Position numbers and translations under genes: made by a program
Shown here: positions 33,100-44,918 of the stretch, one piece after another
Numbering within the stretch: the first letter of the stretch is position 1
Layout of the letters: each line of letters opens with the position of its first letter
The notes under the pieces: model-generated
What the model saw: the letters and a program-made list of their open reading frames with translations, nothing else
Database searches by the model: none
Told to the model about the DNA's origin: nothing
DNA from: Odiellus spinosus
Taxonomy: Eukaryota; Arthropoda; Arachnida; Opiliones; Phalangiidae
DNA: 64,000 nucleotides
Direction of reading: 5' to 3'
NCBI GenBank assembly: GCA_963920705.1
Contig: CAWUCO010000183.1
Span: 183,507 to 247,506, forward strand

Positions 33100-33285
33100 T
33101 TGACCAGAGTGAAAGCCGGATTGCTCTCTCATTTGAATGAATTGCTCCAAGGTTCTTTCAAAAATTCTGCACATTGCTCAACTTTGAGGCGGAATCTCGT
33201 GATAGATCAGATAACGTTTCTTTCCATTTAGTTTCTTTCAGGATGTGAATCTCTTGCACGATTTCACGGTCATTGGCCTTTTATT
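33100..33285 (-). pseudogene. Coding-like remnant
   Basis: On the minus strand a stretch reads REIVQEIHILKETKWKETL then SDLSRDSASKLSNVQNF to a stop. A shifted frame carries on with RTLEQFIQMREQSGFHSG. The helical, charged composition and the frame relation suggest a decayed coding region, possibly a capsid-like or gag-like piece, but no family is recognised. Confidence 0.35.
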
Positions 33286-33299
33286 TCGACATTAATATT

Positions 33300-34030
33300 T
33301 AATTATTTTAACTTTATTAGGGATGTTAGCCCTTTGGTAGGGTAGTCCGAAATTTTCCGACCTGGCTTTCTTTTCCACGCCTTCGTTCGCCCACCGTTCG
33401 GCCCATTCTTTGAACTAACTCGGAGTCTCGGACTACCCTTTTAAGAAAAACTCAAATTGCTCTCTTCTCTCTACCCCCCCCCCCCTTTTTTTTGCCGCTA
33501 GGGATGATTTATACTCGTGGTGCAACCTAAACTTTTTCATAGGAACTGGACGAAAGGGTTTTTGGCTGGCTAAGTTTTTCTGTTTTTGTCTTTCTCAGAG
33601 CAATTTAACCAACGCAACATAAATATAGATAATAAGAATTCTAGGTTATTATAGGACCGACTGGGAATTATAGGTAATATAGGTACTCTGGGAGCCCTGT
33701 CCAAGGAAAAAATATAAATCCGAGGAAAGTGTCACAAAAATGCTTTTCACCCTCCCTTTAAGTAATTCATCGGTTACAAAAATTAAAGCTGAATTTATCT
33801 GAAAGAGGAAGAAGTAATGTTTTTAAACTTTAAAATATTTTGTTAAATTAGCTATTTTAGTTTATATTATATTAAAATCGACCTTATATCACCTTATTAC
33901 TCGCTATAAACTAATGTTAATCAAAATATATCAGTTACTAAATTGACTCGATTCGGCTCGACTCGAAAGCTGCATCGACTGAACGGGCTTTAACCGTTTG
34001 AAGCAAAATTCGAAAAAAAAGTAAATGATA
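33300..34030. other. Spacer with a short inverted repeat
   Basis: ggtagggtagtccga (about 33336) and tcggactaccctttt (about 33427) form a ~13-bp stem around a CT-rich 80-base interval. A C/T homopolymer run is at 33472-33494. No gene seen. Confidence 0.4.
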
Positions 34031-34032
34031 AA

Positions 34033-34630
34033 TTAATTGAAAATTTTTAATAATAGGGAGTAACTATTTTTTTCCGACGCGAGCAATAGGCTTCGACCAT
34101 CCTTCGATCTGGTCGCCGACGACCTTGAGGCAGGCCTACGGCTCGATCTTGAGCGATGCCTCGAGGCCGATCCATGGCTAGGCGATCTCGACTTAACCGG
34201 GATTCTGACCCTCAGATCCGGCGATGGTTGATATTTCGGGCCATTTTTGTTGAAAAAGCAATTTATTTTTAAATGTACGATTTTTTTTGCAGATCGAGCA
34301 ATTCCTGTTGGAATTGCTCGACCGGCTTCTTCGTTGGCTCCTGTTGGCGACTTTCGGGGGAACATGAAGTTTTAACATTCCCTTTGAAAATGCCACTTGG
34401 GCATTTAGTTTTTTAATTAACCTCTTCCCAATTACGCAGTTTTCCACCGCCTCGTCAATTTCTACCTCTTCTTTCAGAGGCCGATCCCCTTCTTGCAAGG
34501 AGATTTCAGGAAAAATGTTATAATTAAGAGGATTATGTTCAATACGTGTAAAATATTTGCTTGCTGACATATCTTTTATGGTAGCGCTACCGCACACCGT
34601 AGTCTCTTCAGGTTTAAAAACGCACTTCAT
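34033..34630 (-). CDS. Hypothetical protein with RS-rich tail (two frames)
   Basis: An ATG at 34630 (after an upstream in-frame ATG at 34648 and a nearby TATA-like tgtataaaat) opens a ~145-codon frame. It has an acidic middle (LKEEVEIDEAVENC) and ends with SQRRSRSSNSNRN and CSICKK. A second overlapping frame, 34365-34033, carries a long Arg/Ser region (KSRSPSHGSASRHRSRSSRR). The two frames overlap, so either a frameshift separates the halves of one protein or one is a shadow. RS-rich tails bind nucleic acid or splicing factors in many proteins, but I recognise no family. Confidence 0.4.
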
Positions 34631-34788
34631 TATGGCAATTTTATACAATTTCCATAAGGAAAATCATATTTTGGATTTTTATTTCGATGTTATTTCGTAC
34701 TTCGTTTTTATACCATTTATAAACACAGTTGCTTCCTGGCTATGAAGAGTAGTGTAAATTTCTTATTAAAAAGATCCTCTATGTACCT

Positions 34789-34816
34789 AGTATATATATA
34801 TATATATATATATATA
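34789..34816. repeat. (TA)n microsatellite
   Basis: About 13 TA units flanked by acctag and ctaggt, so the whole is an extended palindrome (cctagta...taactagg). Confidence 0.9.
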
Positions 34817-35204
34817 ACTAGGTTTTTCAACTTAAGTTTGTTTAAAAACCCAGTGATATAATTTAGAGCTAAATGATAATATAATTCAGTATAGTATATT
34901 TAAATGCTAAATTATACGCGTGACATAAAAGATCCAATCAAACTTAAAATTAATGCTGCGCGAAACAGCTAGGGTTGATACTCCAAGTTCGTCTTCATTT
35001 TAATAAAAATAGTAACCAACTACTATGGAAAAGGTAACCAAATAGTAACAAAATTTGATGTTTTAATAAATAATAATATTAAACTGTTTCATCGCAGAAT
35101 TGCATTAATATATATATTATATTTTCATATTGTTTTGAGATACTTAAATGTCCTGTCTTATTTAAAATAACACCCTAAGAGTTGCAATACTTTTGAGTTA
35201 CGGA

Positions 35205-35335
35205 AACAAATTACGAAAATAGTAACTTTTATTATAAAGTTAACTTATGAAAATAATAACTTTTAGTAAACAAATTACGAAAATAGTAACTTTTAGTAAA
35301 CGAATTACGAAAATAGTAACTTTTAGTATCAACCC
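35205..35335. repeat. Short tandem repeat, ~30-37-bp unit
   Basis: aaattacgaaaatagtaacttttagtaaac repeats about four times with variants. Non-coding. Confidence 0.75.
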
Positions 35336-35844
35336 TGCAATTGAAAAGTAAATACTATGCTATATAAAAATTATATTTCAATTGAAAATTTACTTTTCTG
35401 CGGCCATCTTTGGAGGAAAAAAACGTGCGTTGACTGTAGATGGGCTTCAAGAACTGTGTTAATGGAATACTGGTAACTCAGAGTATTATCGTTAGGGGAG
35501 CGGGAAAAAACCCGTTTTATAAACCTGTTTTCTACACCACCTTACTGAACCAATATTCCTCTGAATATATTTTCCCGCCAAAACGAGAGAGAAATAGTTG
35601 ATTGGGGGTAGTTAAGAAACGGAAAAAATGACCGATAGAAAAAGGTTTGAAATCGATTTGAAAATTCCCTGCATTGAAAATATCTCCCAAGAAACCGCTA
35701 TGACATTTTCTATCAAAATCAAATTTCTAAAAGTAGATCACCTAGGAGTGGCTGAGACCTTCATTGGTATGCAAAATTATTATATTGGCTGGCATGAAAA
35801 ACGTGGAGACCACACGTGACCCCGAAGTATGCAATAAAAATCTA

Positions 35845-36122
35845 AAACGACACTCTTCCCTTTCTTGATGTCTTACTTAAACGGAATCTTGACCTTAAAA
35901 AAATTGAGTTTACACATTACCAAAAACCCACACATTGGTAACATTACCTAAACTTTAATTCAGAACATGGTAAAACCGTAAAAATAGGAATAGTAAAGGG
36001 CCTAAAATCAAAAATTGAAAACATTTCGGACAATCCTAGTGTAGATAAATTAAAAATACAAAAGCAACTGATAAATTCGTCATACCCCAAAAAAATGGTG
36101 GAAAACATTTTTAACTGCAATA
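35845..36122 (+). pseudogene. Penelope-like reverse transcriptase remnant
   Basis: One plus-strand frame reads NDTLPFLDVLLKRN, then HYQKPTHW, an in-frame TAA, then HYLNFNSEHGKTVKIGIVKG and LKSKIENI...QLINSSYPKKMVENIFN. LPFLDV, KPTHTxRYLxxxSxH and the following helix are the conserved C-terminal part of the RT domain in Penelope-like retroelements, where the stop replaces the usual T-G/D residues. The catalytic YADD box would be upstream and was not found; the endonuclease end is missing because the satellite array begins within a few bases. The overlapping frame from 35628 (MTDRKRFEIDLK...) is in another register and unassigned. Confidence 0.7.
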
Positions 36123-36125
36123 TAA

Positions 36126-39100
36126 CAGTTAAAGGGCAATGGTAAAAATGTAGAGATTTGAATGAATTAAAGTGCGGCTGCCCCAGCTATTAACATCAAA
36201 AATAATATAAAATTAATTTTAATTGGGATTAAAGGGCAATGGTAAAAATGTAGAGATTTGACTGAATCAAGTGCGGCTGTCGGAGGTATTAACATCTAAA
36301 ATTATGAAAAAATTAATTTTAATTGTGATTAAAGGGCACTTGTAAAAATGTAGAGACTTGACTGGAATCAAATGCGGCTGCCGCAGCTATTAACATAAAA
36401 AATTATGAAAAAATTACTTTTAATTGGGATTAAAGAGCACTGGTAAAAGTGTAGAGATTTGACTGGAATCAAGTGCGGCTGCCGCAGCTATTAACATCAA
36501 AAATTATGAAAAAATTAATTTTAATTGGGATTAAAGGGCACTGGTAAAAATGTAGAGATTTGACTGGAATCAAGTGCGGCTGTCGGAGGTATTAACATCT
36601 AAAATTATCAAAAAATTAATTTTAATTGGGATTAAAGGGCACTGGTAAAAATGTAGAGATTTAACTGAATCAAGTGCGGCTGCCCCAGCTATTAACATCA
36701 GAAATAATGAAAAAAGTAATTTTAATAGGGATTAAAGGGCAATGGTAAAAATGTAGAGATTTGACTGGAATCAAGTGCGGCTGTCGGAGGTATTAACATC
36801 TAAAATTATGAAAAAATTAATTTTAATGGGATTAAAGGGCACTGGTATAAATGTAGAGATTTAACTGAATCAAGTGCGGCTGCCCCAGCTATTAACATAA
36901 AAAATAATGAAAAAATTAATTTTAATTGGGATTAAAGGGCTCTGGTAAAAATGTAGAGATTTGACTGGAATCAAGTGCGGCTGTCGGATGTATTAACATC
37001 TAAAATTATGAAAAAATTAATTTTAATTGGGATTAAAGGGCACTTGTAAAAATGTAGAGACTTGACTGAATCAAGTGCGGCTGCCGGAGGTATTAACATC
37101 AAAAATTATGAAAAAATTAATTTTAATTGGGTTTAAAGGGCACTGGTAAAAATGTAGAGATTTGACTGGAATCAAATGCGGCTGCCGCAGCTATTAACAT
37201 CAAAAATTATGAAAAAATTAATTTTAATTGGGATTAAAGGGCACTGGTAAAAATGTAGAGATTTGACTGGAATCAAGTGCGGCTGTCGGAGGTATTAACA
37301 TCCAAAATTATCAAAAAATTAATTTTAATTGGGATTAAAGGGCACTGGTAAAAATGTAGAGATTTAACTGAATCAAGTGCGGCTGCCCCAGCTATTAACA
37401 TCAAAAATAATGAAAAAAGTAATTTTAATAGGGATTAAAGGGCAATGGTAAAAATGTAGAGATTTGACTGGAATCAAGTGCGGCTGTCGGAGGTATTAAC
37501 ATCTAAAATTATGAAAAAATTAATTTTAATGGGATTAAAGGGCACTGGTAAAAATGTAGAGATTTAACTGAATCAAGTGCGGCTGCCCTAGCTATTAACA
37601 TAAAAAATAATGAAAAAATTAATTTTAATTGGGATTAAAGGGCTCTGGTAAAAATGTAGAGATTTGACTGGAATCAAGTGCGGCTGTCGGAGGTATTAAC
37701 ATCTAAAATTATGAAAAAATTAATTTTAATTGGGATAAAAGGGCACTGGTAAAAATGTAGAGATTTAACTGAATCAAGTGCGGCTGCCCCAGCTATTAAC
37801 ATCAAAAATAATGAAAAAAATAATTTTAATTGGGATTAAAGGGCACTGGTAAAAATGTAGAGATTTGACTGGAATCAAGTGCGGCTGTCGGAGGTATTAA
37901 CATCTAAAATTATGAAAAAATTAATTTTAATTGGGATTAAAGGGCACTTGTAAAAATGTAGAGATTTGACTGAATCAAGTGCGGCTCCCCCAGCTATTAA
38001 CATCAAAAATAAGGTAAAAATTAATTTTAATTGGGATTAAAGGGCAATGGTAAAAATGTAGAGATTTGACTGGAATCAAGTGCGGCTGTCGGAGGTATTA
38101 ACATCTAAAATTATGAAAAAATTAATTTTAATGGGATTAAAGGGCACTGGTAAAAATGTAGAGATTTAACTGAATCAAGTGCGGCTGCCCTAGCTATTAA
38201 CATAAAAAATAATGAAAAAATTAATTTTAATTGGGATTAAAGGGCTCTGGTAAAAATGTAGAGATTTGACTGGAATCAAGTGCGGCTGTCGGAGGTATTA
38301 ACATCTAAAATTATGAAAAAATTAATTTTAATTGGGATAAAAGGGCACTGGTAAAAATGTAGAGATTTAACTGAATCAAGTGCGGCTGCCCCAGCTATTA
38401 ACATCAAAAATAATGAAAAAAATAATTTTAATTGGGATTAAAGGGCACTGGTAAAAATGTAGAGATTTGACTGGAATCAAGTGCGGCTGTCGGAGGTATT
38501 AACATCTAAAATTATGAAAAAATTAATTTTAATTGGGATTAAAGGGCACTTGTAAAAATGTAGAGATTTGACTGAATCAAGTGCGGCTCCCCCAGCTATT
38601 AACATCAAAAATAATGTAAAAATTAATTTTAATTGGGATTAAAGGGCAATGGTAAAAATGAAGAGATTTGACTGGAATCAAGTGCGGCTGCCCCAGCTAA
38701 TAACATCAACAATTATAAAAAAATTAATTTTAATTGGGATTAAAGGGCACTGGTAAAAATGTAGAGATTTGACTGAATCAAGTGCGGCTGCCCCAGCTAT
38801 TAACATCAAAAATAATGAAAAAATTAATTTTAATTGGGATTAAAGGGCAATGGTAAAAATGTAGAGATTTGACTGGAATCAAGTGCGGCTGTCGGAGGTA
38901 TTAACATCTAAAATTATGAAAAAATTAATTTTAATTGGGATTAAAGGAATGTAGAGATTTAACAAAATCAAGTGCGGCTGCCGCAGCTATTAACATCAAA
39001 AATTATGAAAAAATTAATTTTAATTGGGATTAAAGGAATGTAGAGATTTAACTAAATCAAGTGCGGCTGCCGCAGCTATTAACATCAAAAATTATGAAAA

Positions 39101-41055
39101 AATTAATTTTAATTGGGTTTAAAGGGCATTGGTAAAAATGTAGAGATCTGACTGAATCAAGTGAGGCTGCCGCAGCTATTAACATCAAAAATTATGAAAA
39201 AATTAATTTTAATTGGGTTTAAAGGGCAATGGTAAAAATGTAGCGATTTGACTGGAATCAAGTGCGGCTGCCCCAGCTAATAACATCAACAATTATGAAA
39301 AAATTAATTTTAATTGGGATTAAAGGGCACTGGTAAAAATGTAGAGATTTGACTGGAATCAAGTGCGGCTGTCGGAGGTATTAACATCCAAAATTATCAA
39401 AAAATTAATTTTAATTGGGATTAAAGGGCACTGGTAAAAATGTAGAGATTTAACTGAATCAAGTACGGCTGCCCCAGCTATTAACATCAAAAATAATGAA
39501 AAAAGTAATTTTAATAGGGATTAAAGGGCAATGGTAAAAATGTAGAGATTTGACTGGAATCAAGTGCGGCTGTCGGAGGTATTAACATCTAAAATTATGA
39601 AAAAATTAATTTTAATGGGATTAAAGGGCACTGGTAAAAATGTAGAGATTTAACTGAATCAAGTGCGGCTGCCCCAGCTATTAACATAAAAAATAATGAA
39701 AAAATTAATTTTAATTGGGATTAAAGGGCTCTGGTAAAAATGTAGAGATTTGACTGGAATCAAGTGCGGCTGTCGGAGGTATTAACATCTAAAATTATGA
39801 AAAAATTAATTTTAATTGGGATTAAAGGGCACTGGTAAAAATGTAGAGATTTGACTGGAATCAAGTGCGGCTGTCGGAGGTATTAACATCTAAAATTATG
39901 AAAAAAATAATTTTAATTGGGATTAAAGGGCACTTGTAAAAATGTAGAGATTTGACTGAATCAAGTGCGGCTCCCCCAGCTATTAACATCAAAAATAATG
40001 TAAAAATTAATTTTAATTGGGATTAAAGGGCAATGGTAAAAATGAAGAGATTTGACTGGAATCAAGTGCGGCTGCCCCAGCTAATAACATCAACAATTAT
40101 GAAAAAAATTAATTTTAATTGGGATTAAAGGGCACTGGTAAAAATGTAGAGATTTGACTGAATCAAGTGCGGCTGCCCCAGCTATTAACATCAAAAATAA
40201 TGAAAAAATTAATTTTAATTGGGATTAAAGGGCAATGGTAAAAATGTAGAGATTTGACTGGAATCAAGTGCGGCTGTCGGAGGTATTAACATCTAAAATT
40301 ATGAAAAAATTAATTTTAATTGGGATTAAAGGGCACTTGTAAAAATTTAAAGATTTGACTGAATCAAGTGCGGCTCCCCCAGCTATTAACATCAAAAATA
40401 ATGTAAAAATTAATTTTAATTGGGATTAAAGGGCAATGGTAAAAATGTAGAGATTTGACTGGAATCAAGTGCGGCTGCCCCAGCTAATAACATCGACAAT
40501 TACGAAAAAATTAATTTTAATTGGGATTAAAGGGCACTGGTAAAAATGTAGAGATTTGACTGAATCAAGTGCGGCTGCCCCAGCTATTAACATCAAAAAT
40601 AATGAAAAAATTAATTTTAATTGGGATGAAAGGGCAATGGTAAAAATATTGAGATTTGACTGAATTAAAGTGCGGCTGCCCCAGCTATTAACATCAAAAA
40701 TAATATAAAATTAATTTTAATTGGGATTAAAGGGCAATGGTAAAAATGTAGAGATTTGACTGAATGAAGTGCGGCTGCCCCAGCTATTAACATCAAAAAT
40801 AATGAAAAAATTAATTTTAATTGGGATTAAAGGAATGTAGAGATTTAACTAAATCAAGTGCGGCTGCCGCAGCTATTAACATCAAAAATTATGAAAAAAT
40901 TAATTTTAATTGGGTTTAAAGGGCAATGGTAAAAATGTAGAGATCTGTCTGAATCAAGTGAGGCTGCCGCAGCTATTAACATCAAAAATTATGAAAAAAT
41001 TAATTTTAATTGGGTTTAAAGGGCAATGGTAAAAATGTAGCGATTTGACTAAATC
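36126..41055 (+). repeat. Satellite array 2, same ~102-bp monomer
   Basis: About 48 monomers of the same types and orientation as array 1. A six-monomer period is visible: the gccctagc variant at 37581 and 38183 is 602 bp apart, with flanking monomers matching. Short truncated monomers (ttaaaggaatgtagag) occur near 38945, 39035 and 40830. The right edge is the same as in array 1 (gtagcgatttgactaaatcac). Confidence 0.97.
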
Positions 41056-41472
41056 ACTTTTTAATGGACTAGTCTTTTAATATAGAATTTAACACTTTCG
41101 TGTTAGACTGAAGTGACAGATATTATATCAAAAATGTCTTTGCGAACAAAGACCCAGAAGGACATGTTATGGCCTTGAATGTCTGAAGTGACAGTTATTT
41201 AATTTTCTTTTAAAACATTAAATTTAAATACAATTCGTTTTTCTTTTAAAACGAAATTTATATATAATCACAATCATGCACGATTTAGAGTTTCAAATTT
41301 CAAAACAACTGATTTTATTCACTCGGAAATATTTAAGAAAAAAACATAACAGACGATTTTCTCCCATTGACGCTTAACATTAAATTTCGCTTAATTATTT
41401 TTCAGGGATTACGTGTCAAACAAAACAAAACTTTTCGTTCGATAGAAAAATATACTTAATTTACCTTAATTG
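41056..41472 (+). repeat. Array flank, copy D3
   Basis: Nearly identical to D1 from tttttaatggactagtc to taccttaattgg, after which the two diverge completely. The shared breakpoint dates the duplication of array end plus flank as one unit. Confidence 0.9.
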
Positions 41473-41537
41473 GTCAAGCCCATAAAAATAGCTAGACCCA
41501 TGACATCTAATTTGTATTTATTTTCATTTAAGCTGAG

Positions 41538-41593
41538 CTCCCCCTAACTAGGGGAGCCGCCCCGTTTCAAAGGGGTGTACTTTGGACGGCTCC
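41538..41593 (+). other. Overlapping alternative hairpins
   Basis: CTCCCC (41538) can pair with GGGGAG (41551). GGAGCCG (41553) can pair with CGGCTCC (41587), enclosing a further CCCC-gtttcaaa-GGGG stem. The first two compete for the same bases. Confidence 0.45.
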
Positions 41594-41599
41594 GAAATA

Positions 41600-42412
41600 A
41601 ACCATTTAACCTGTAAACATGTTAATATTTTTATTACATAATCATTTTTTAATACGACGCAAAATCGTCAAGCGTGCGGGTATGTGGCGCAACGTCACGG
41701 TTTCTCCCGATCGGTGATTAGCCAAATAAGAAATAACCAAAGGTTTTAAACTAAAAAAAGATGGGTCCTTTTAAAAATAATGAGGAAATAGAAAATAAAG
41801 AGGAGAGAGGACGAGAAGGAAGAAGTGCGAGTAAAAGGAATATTATGCTCCGGGGAAGTTATCTAACGTGATCGCGCTGGACGGGGCTGCCGATTACTAA
41901 CGGTACATGATTGCAGGTGACTAAAAAAAACAACACAAATCTGGAAGACAACTAGCCAAGATTGAAAGGAGGAAGGATGAAGAAACCGATTGATGATTGA
42001 AAGAGTCCAGACCACCGCTTGCCTCGATTGGACAGAGGAAGACCCAGGAAACCGACTGGTCAGCTTGTCATCGAAACTGCTTCGTCAAATCGTGTTTATT
42101 CTCTCAGCTTAAATTCCACGCGTGCCCATTGTTTCGAGACATTTGCATACAGTGGCTTGATTTTGTATTTTTTGGTTAGATTCGATGGCTATAAGCTATA
42201 ATTACTTAAGCCTTGGCCGCTACTCCACGAGGTTATAACCAACTTTTTACAACGTATCCTAAAAATCGTTCAACAACTTCTGACGTAGCGTTGCCAAAAA
42301 TACTCAACGGAAACTTATTTTCTAAAAATCGGATTCTTCCCGTTGAGGTTACTGAACCAGTGATGAGTACAACTTACGCGTATATAATTATTGATAAATA
42401 GTAGTTGCAAGT
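41600..42412. other. Gene-poor stretch with weak open frames
   Basis: Overlapping plus frames at 41997-42201 are short and unrelated to known proteins; one has an AT-hook-like RGRPRKP. A third frame lies at 42213-42401. None is supported beyond length. It ends at a (TA)n tract at 42413-42434. Confidence 0.35.
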
Positions 42413-42448
42413 ATATATATATATATATATATAGAAACCTGGCATCGG

Positions 42449-43308
42449 TTTTAACATGAGTGAATCATATACGCTCCCTATAAGTTACCAAGGTAATACA
42501 ATTTGTTGAAACACCATTTTCTTCCTGTCCCCCCACCGTCAGGTATATGCGAGCCATAGCGGACGAGAGGTGAAACTACTATCGCTGCTAACGTATATCC
42601 GGTAAAAGCTTCGGAAGTTGCTACAAGCCAATAAAACGTATTTTTCAGTACATAGTTTTCGAGCCTGGGCGGAGCTTAGGTTTTTCCTCTCTTCCTAGGA
42701 GGGAGGTTGGATTTTCAAACTGTTTACCGGTACATTTATAATAACTGACGAAATCTCTCGCCATAGATGATAAACTAAATTTTATTTAAAGTAAGTTTGA
42801 ACTTAATATCTTCAGATTTGTTAAAATCGACGTTGAATACTAAATATGGATCGCGGAAATATTTCTCCGCCGCTCCGCGGTGATTGAAATCATAGCCCGT
42901 TCGTAGTTTTAGATCGCGAGACGCGCGATACCGGATAGGCGAAGGTGGGAGTCCCGCGGGAAGCCAAGTAACGGCGAAGATTATTTTAAACACTTTTTGT
43001 ACGCTAAATTGAAACCAAAGCCATGACTTAAAATAAACGATACGTTTAATATGTGCGCCTACAACTTTGGTTGTGAAATATTATTAAAAACGAGGATCTG
43101 ACAAATCCGCGCCTCTTCTAACCCTAAATCTTTAAGCGGACGAAATTATTCTTCGCCGCAAGACGGCGACTCTTTAGTCATACTTTACACCCTTCCCCTC
43201 CAACCCTCTCTCGGTGTGCCAGACTTGGAAGAAAATGTTGGATACATTAGTTATATTAGGCGTTTGTAACTTGAAGGGAGCGTATATGATTCACTCATGG
43301 TTTTACAG
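42449..43308. mobile_element. ~860-bp TIR element
   Basis: ttttaacatgagtgaatcatatacgctcccta is mirrored by gggagcgtatatgattcactcatgg and tttta at the right end. Imperfect similarity continues inward for ~80 bases (acattttcttcc...). The interior is GC-richer with many CpGs. A minus frame at 42993-42775 (YDFNHRGAAEKYFRDPYLVF) may be a relic; no domain recognised. Confidence 0.75.
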
Positions 43309-44410
43309 TATGCATGGTTGAATGTGAATATTTTGGGGTATAGTGTGTTTATCATTATGATTAAAGTGAGTTAATTGTTTATGACTTAGAGGTTAATTAA
43401 TATATTGAATATTTTACATATTAGAATGCCAGTAAGGGTGTTTAAAAATGGTTGGCCACTAGAATGCCAATAAGTATATTGTCTGGTAGTATTAAATAGT
43501 AGTAGTAAGATGAATTGCTTTATTAATCTCATGGTATGGCAAATACGTCTCATTATTACCACTTATCCTTAGACTAACCTTTCTTGTAGTAGTATTTGAT
43601 GGAAACGCTTGACAGGTGATACCGTAGTATCAAAAAGAGTTACAAGAAGTTTAAGGGTGGCGTTAAGTGACGGAAGGGAGTTTAAGATTAAATCCCAGGA
43701 TTGAGATTTGAATTTTTCTATTTTCTCCGCTTTAAAGAGATGAGAGAAATTCGGTAGCTTAGTTCTTTATATAGGATTTTGCCCCAATTTTAACGGCGTT
43801 CTTTATTTCCGAAGTCCGCCATGTGTTTCTTACTGCTTATGTTTCTGTCCGCTTCTACGATTTATTTCTCGACGAGATGTCCCCGCCAACGGTTCCCGAG
43901 TACCACCGGGCTTTCGACAATTCTCTGGGACCTCGTTGCTTCATTCTTTTGCGAACGTAAGACAGTATTTCTCAAAATACGGATCAACTAACGCTAAAAT
44001 TTAAGTGGAAGTTCAGGATACCTTAAACATAATATTAAATCTCCGGCTGTGATACGAGGGTTTCTAAAATAGCATTAATTTGGGTTTCTTAATTAATTTT
44101 AATTAATGAGAAATTAAAAGGCGACTTAAAAACGACAAGTAGGACGGCGCCATTTTATTTTTTCAAACCGTTTACGTAGTTTAGTACTTGGGGTGCGATT
44201 GGCTACAATGGAGGCCTCTCTCGGAGCGTCTAGTCATTACCGCTAATAAATAAGCAAGTAGTTAGCGGTCGAACTTTCGCCAAAGTATTTATTGGTTTTG
44301 TCAACTATTTTGAAAAGCCTCAATTAAGTAGATTGATCGTCCAAATGAATAGAAAACGTGGTATGAGAGTACAGGGGTACGAATTTGAACCCGAATATAC
44401 GCCAGAGGAT
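43309..44410. other. Intergenic, nothing recognised
   Basis: The words agaatgccagtaagggtg and agaatgccaataagtata (43423, 43461) are a small direct repeat. No coding segment supported. Confidence 0.35.
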
Positions 44411-44623
44411 CTAGAAGAACTGAGAAACCGTGCTGAAGTTACTAGGCCTTTGCCAAGGCTTAGGTTTCGTTACCTTTAGATAGAAGGTTTTGACATCATT
44501 TTTCGCATTCACAGTCCACTGCAAAGCAGCATGAGGATCTTTGACGAAATTAGGAATATTGAAGAACTGTATTTTTTGGTTTGACGTTTTATTCCAACAG
44601 TTTTTAATTACACGGCAAGACAT
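44411..44623 (-). CDS. THAP-type zinc finger, N-terminal exon
   Basis: A true ATG at 44623 opens MSCRVIKNCWNKT, then IQFFNIPNF and ALQWTVNAKN. The THAP domain is a C2CH DNA-binding finger at the extreme N-terminus with C-x(2-5)-C, an F-x-x-P block and a W ~25 residues further; that order is seen here (Cys 3 and Cys 9, F-NIP, W). The later Cys-His pair would lie beyond residue 60 and is not visible before the stop, so an exon junction or a break follows. THAP fingers occur in P-element and Kolobok-like transposases and in host regulators. The spliced transposase-like gene at 10-11 kb belongs to a group that can carry such a domain. Confidence 0.45.
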   Translation of the reverse strand: MSCRVIKNCWNKTSNQKIQFFNIPNFVKDPHAALQWTVNAKNDVKTFYLKVTKPKPWQRPSNFSTVSQFF

Positions 44624-44918
44624 TTTAACTCAAAGAGATAGCGAAAATTGTCAATTCGGGAAAGTTACTAAACGGAAGTTAGATGTCATGTGTTTTGAAA
44701 CTAAGAGCGCCATTGGACGAAAAACCAACAAATCGAAGGGTGCCTCCTAACTGACGTCACAGAAATTTGAATGTTAATATGCCCATGATGGGTCATTTTG
44801 TAGTTTTAAAAAATCGAATTTACGATATTAATGATCAAAATTACCCCACCCCAAATATTTTCGTATTTTTTACGTGTAGCTCTACCGATTTAAAATAAAT
44901 TTTATGCATGGTGAAATT
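44624..44918. other. Upstream region of the THAP-like exon
   Basis: Contains a CRE-like tgacgtca at 44752. No other feature recognised. Confidence 0.3.

Noticed and set aside
41997-42201. Overlapping 60-residue frames, one with an AT-hook-like RGRPRKP
   Set aside because: A single short basic motif is not enough; frames overlap and have no other support.
42775-42993. 72-residue minus frame in the 42-43 kb TIR element
   Set aside because: Some protein-like blocks, but no family and no supporting signals; too weak to call a gene.
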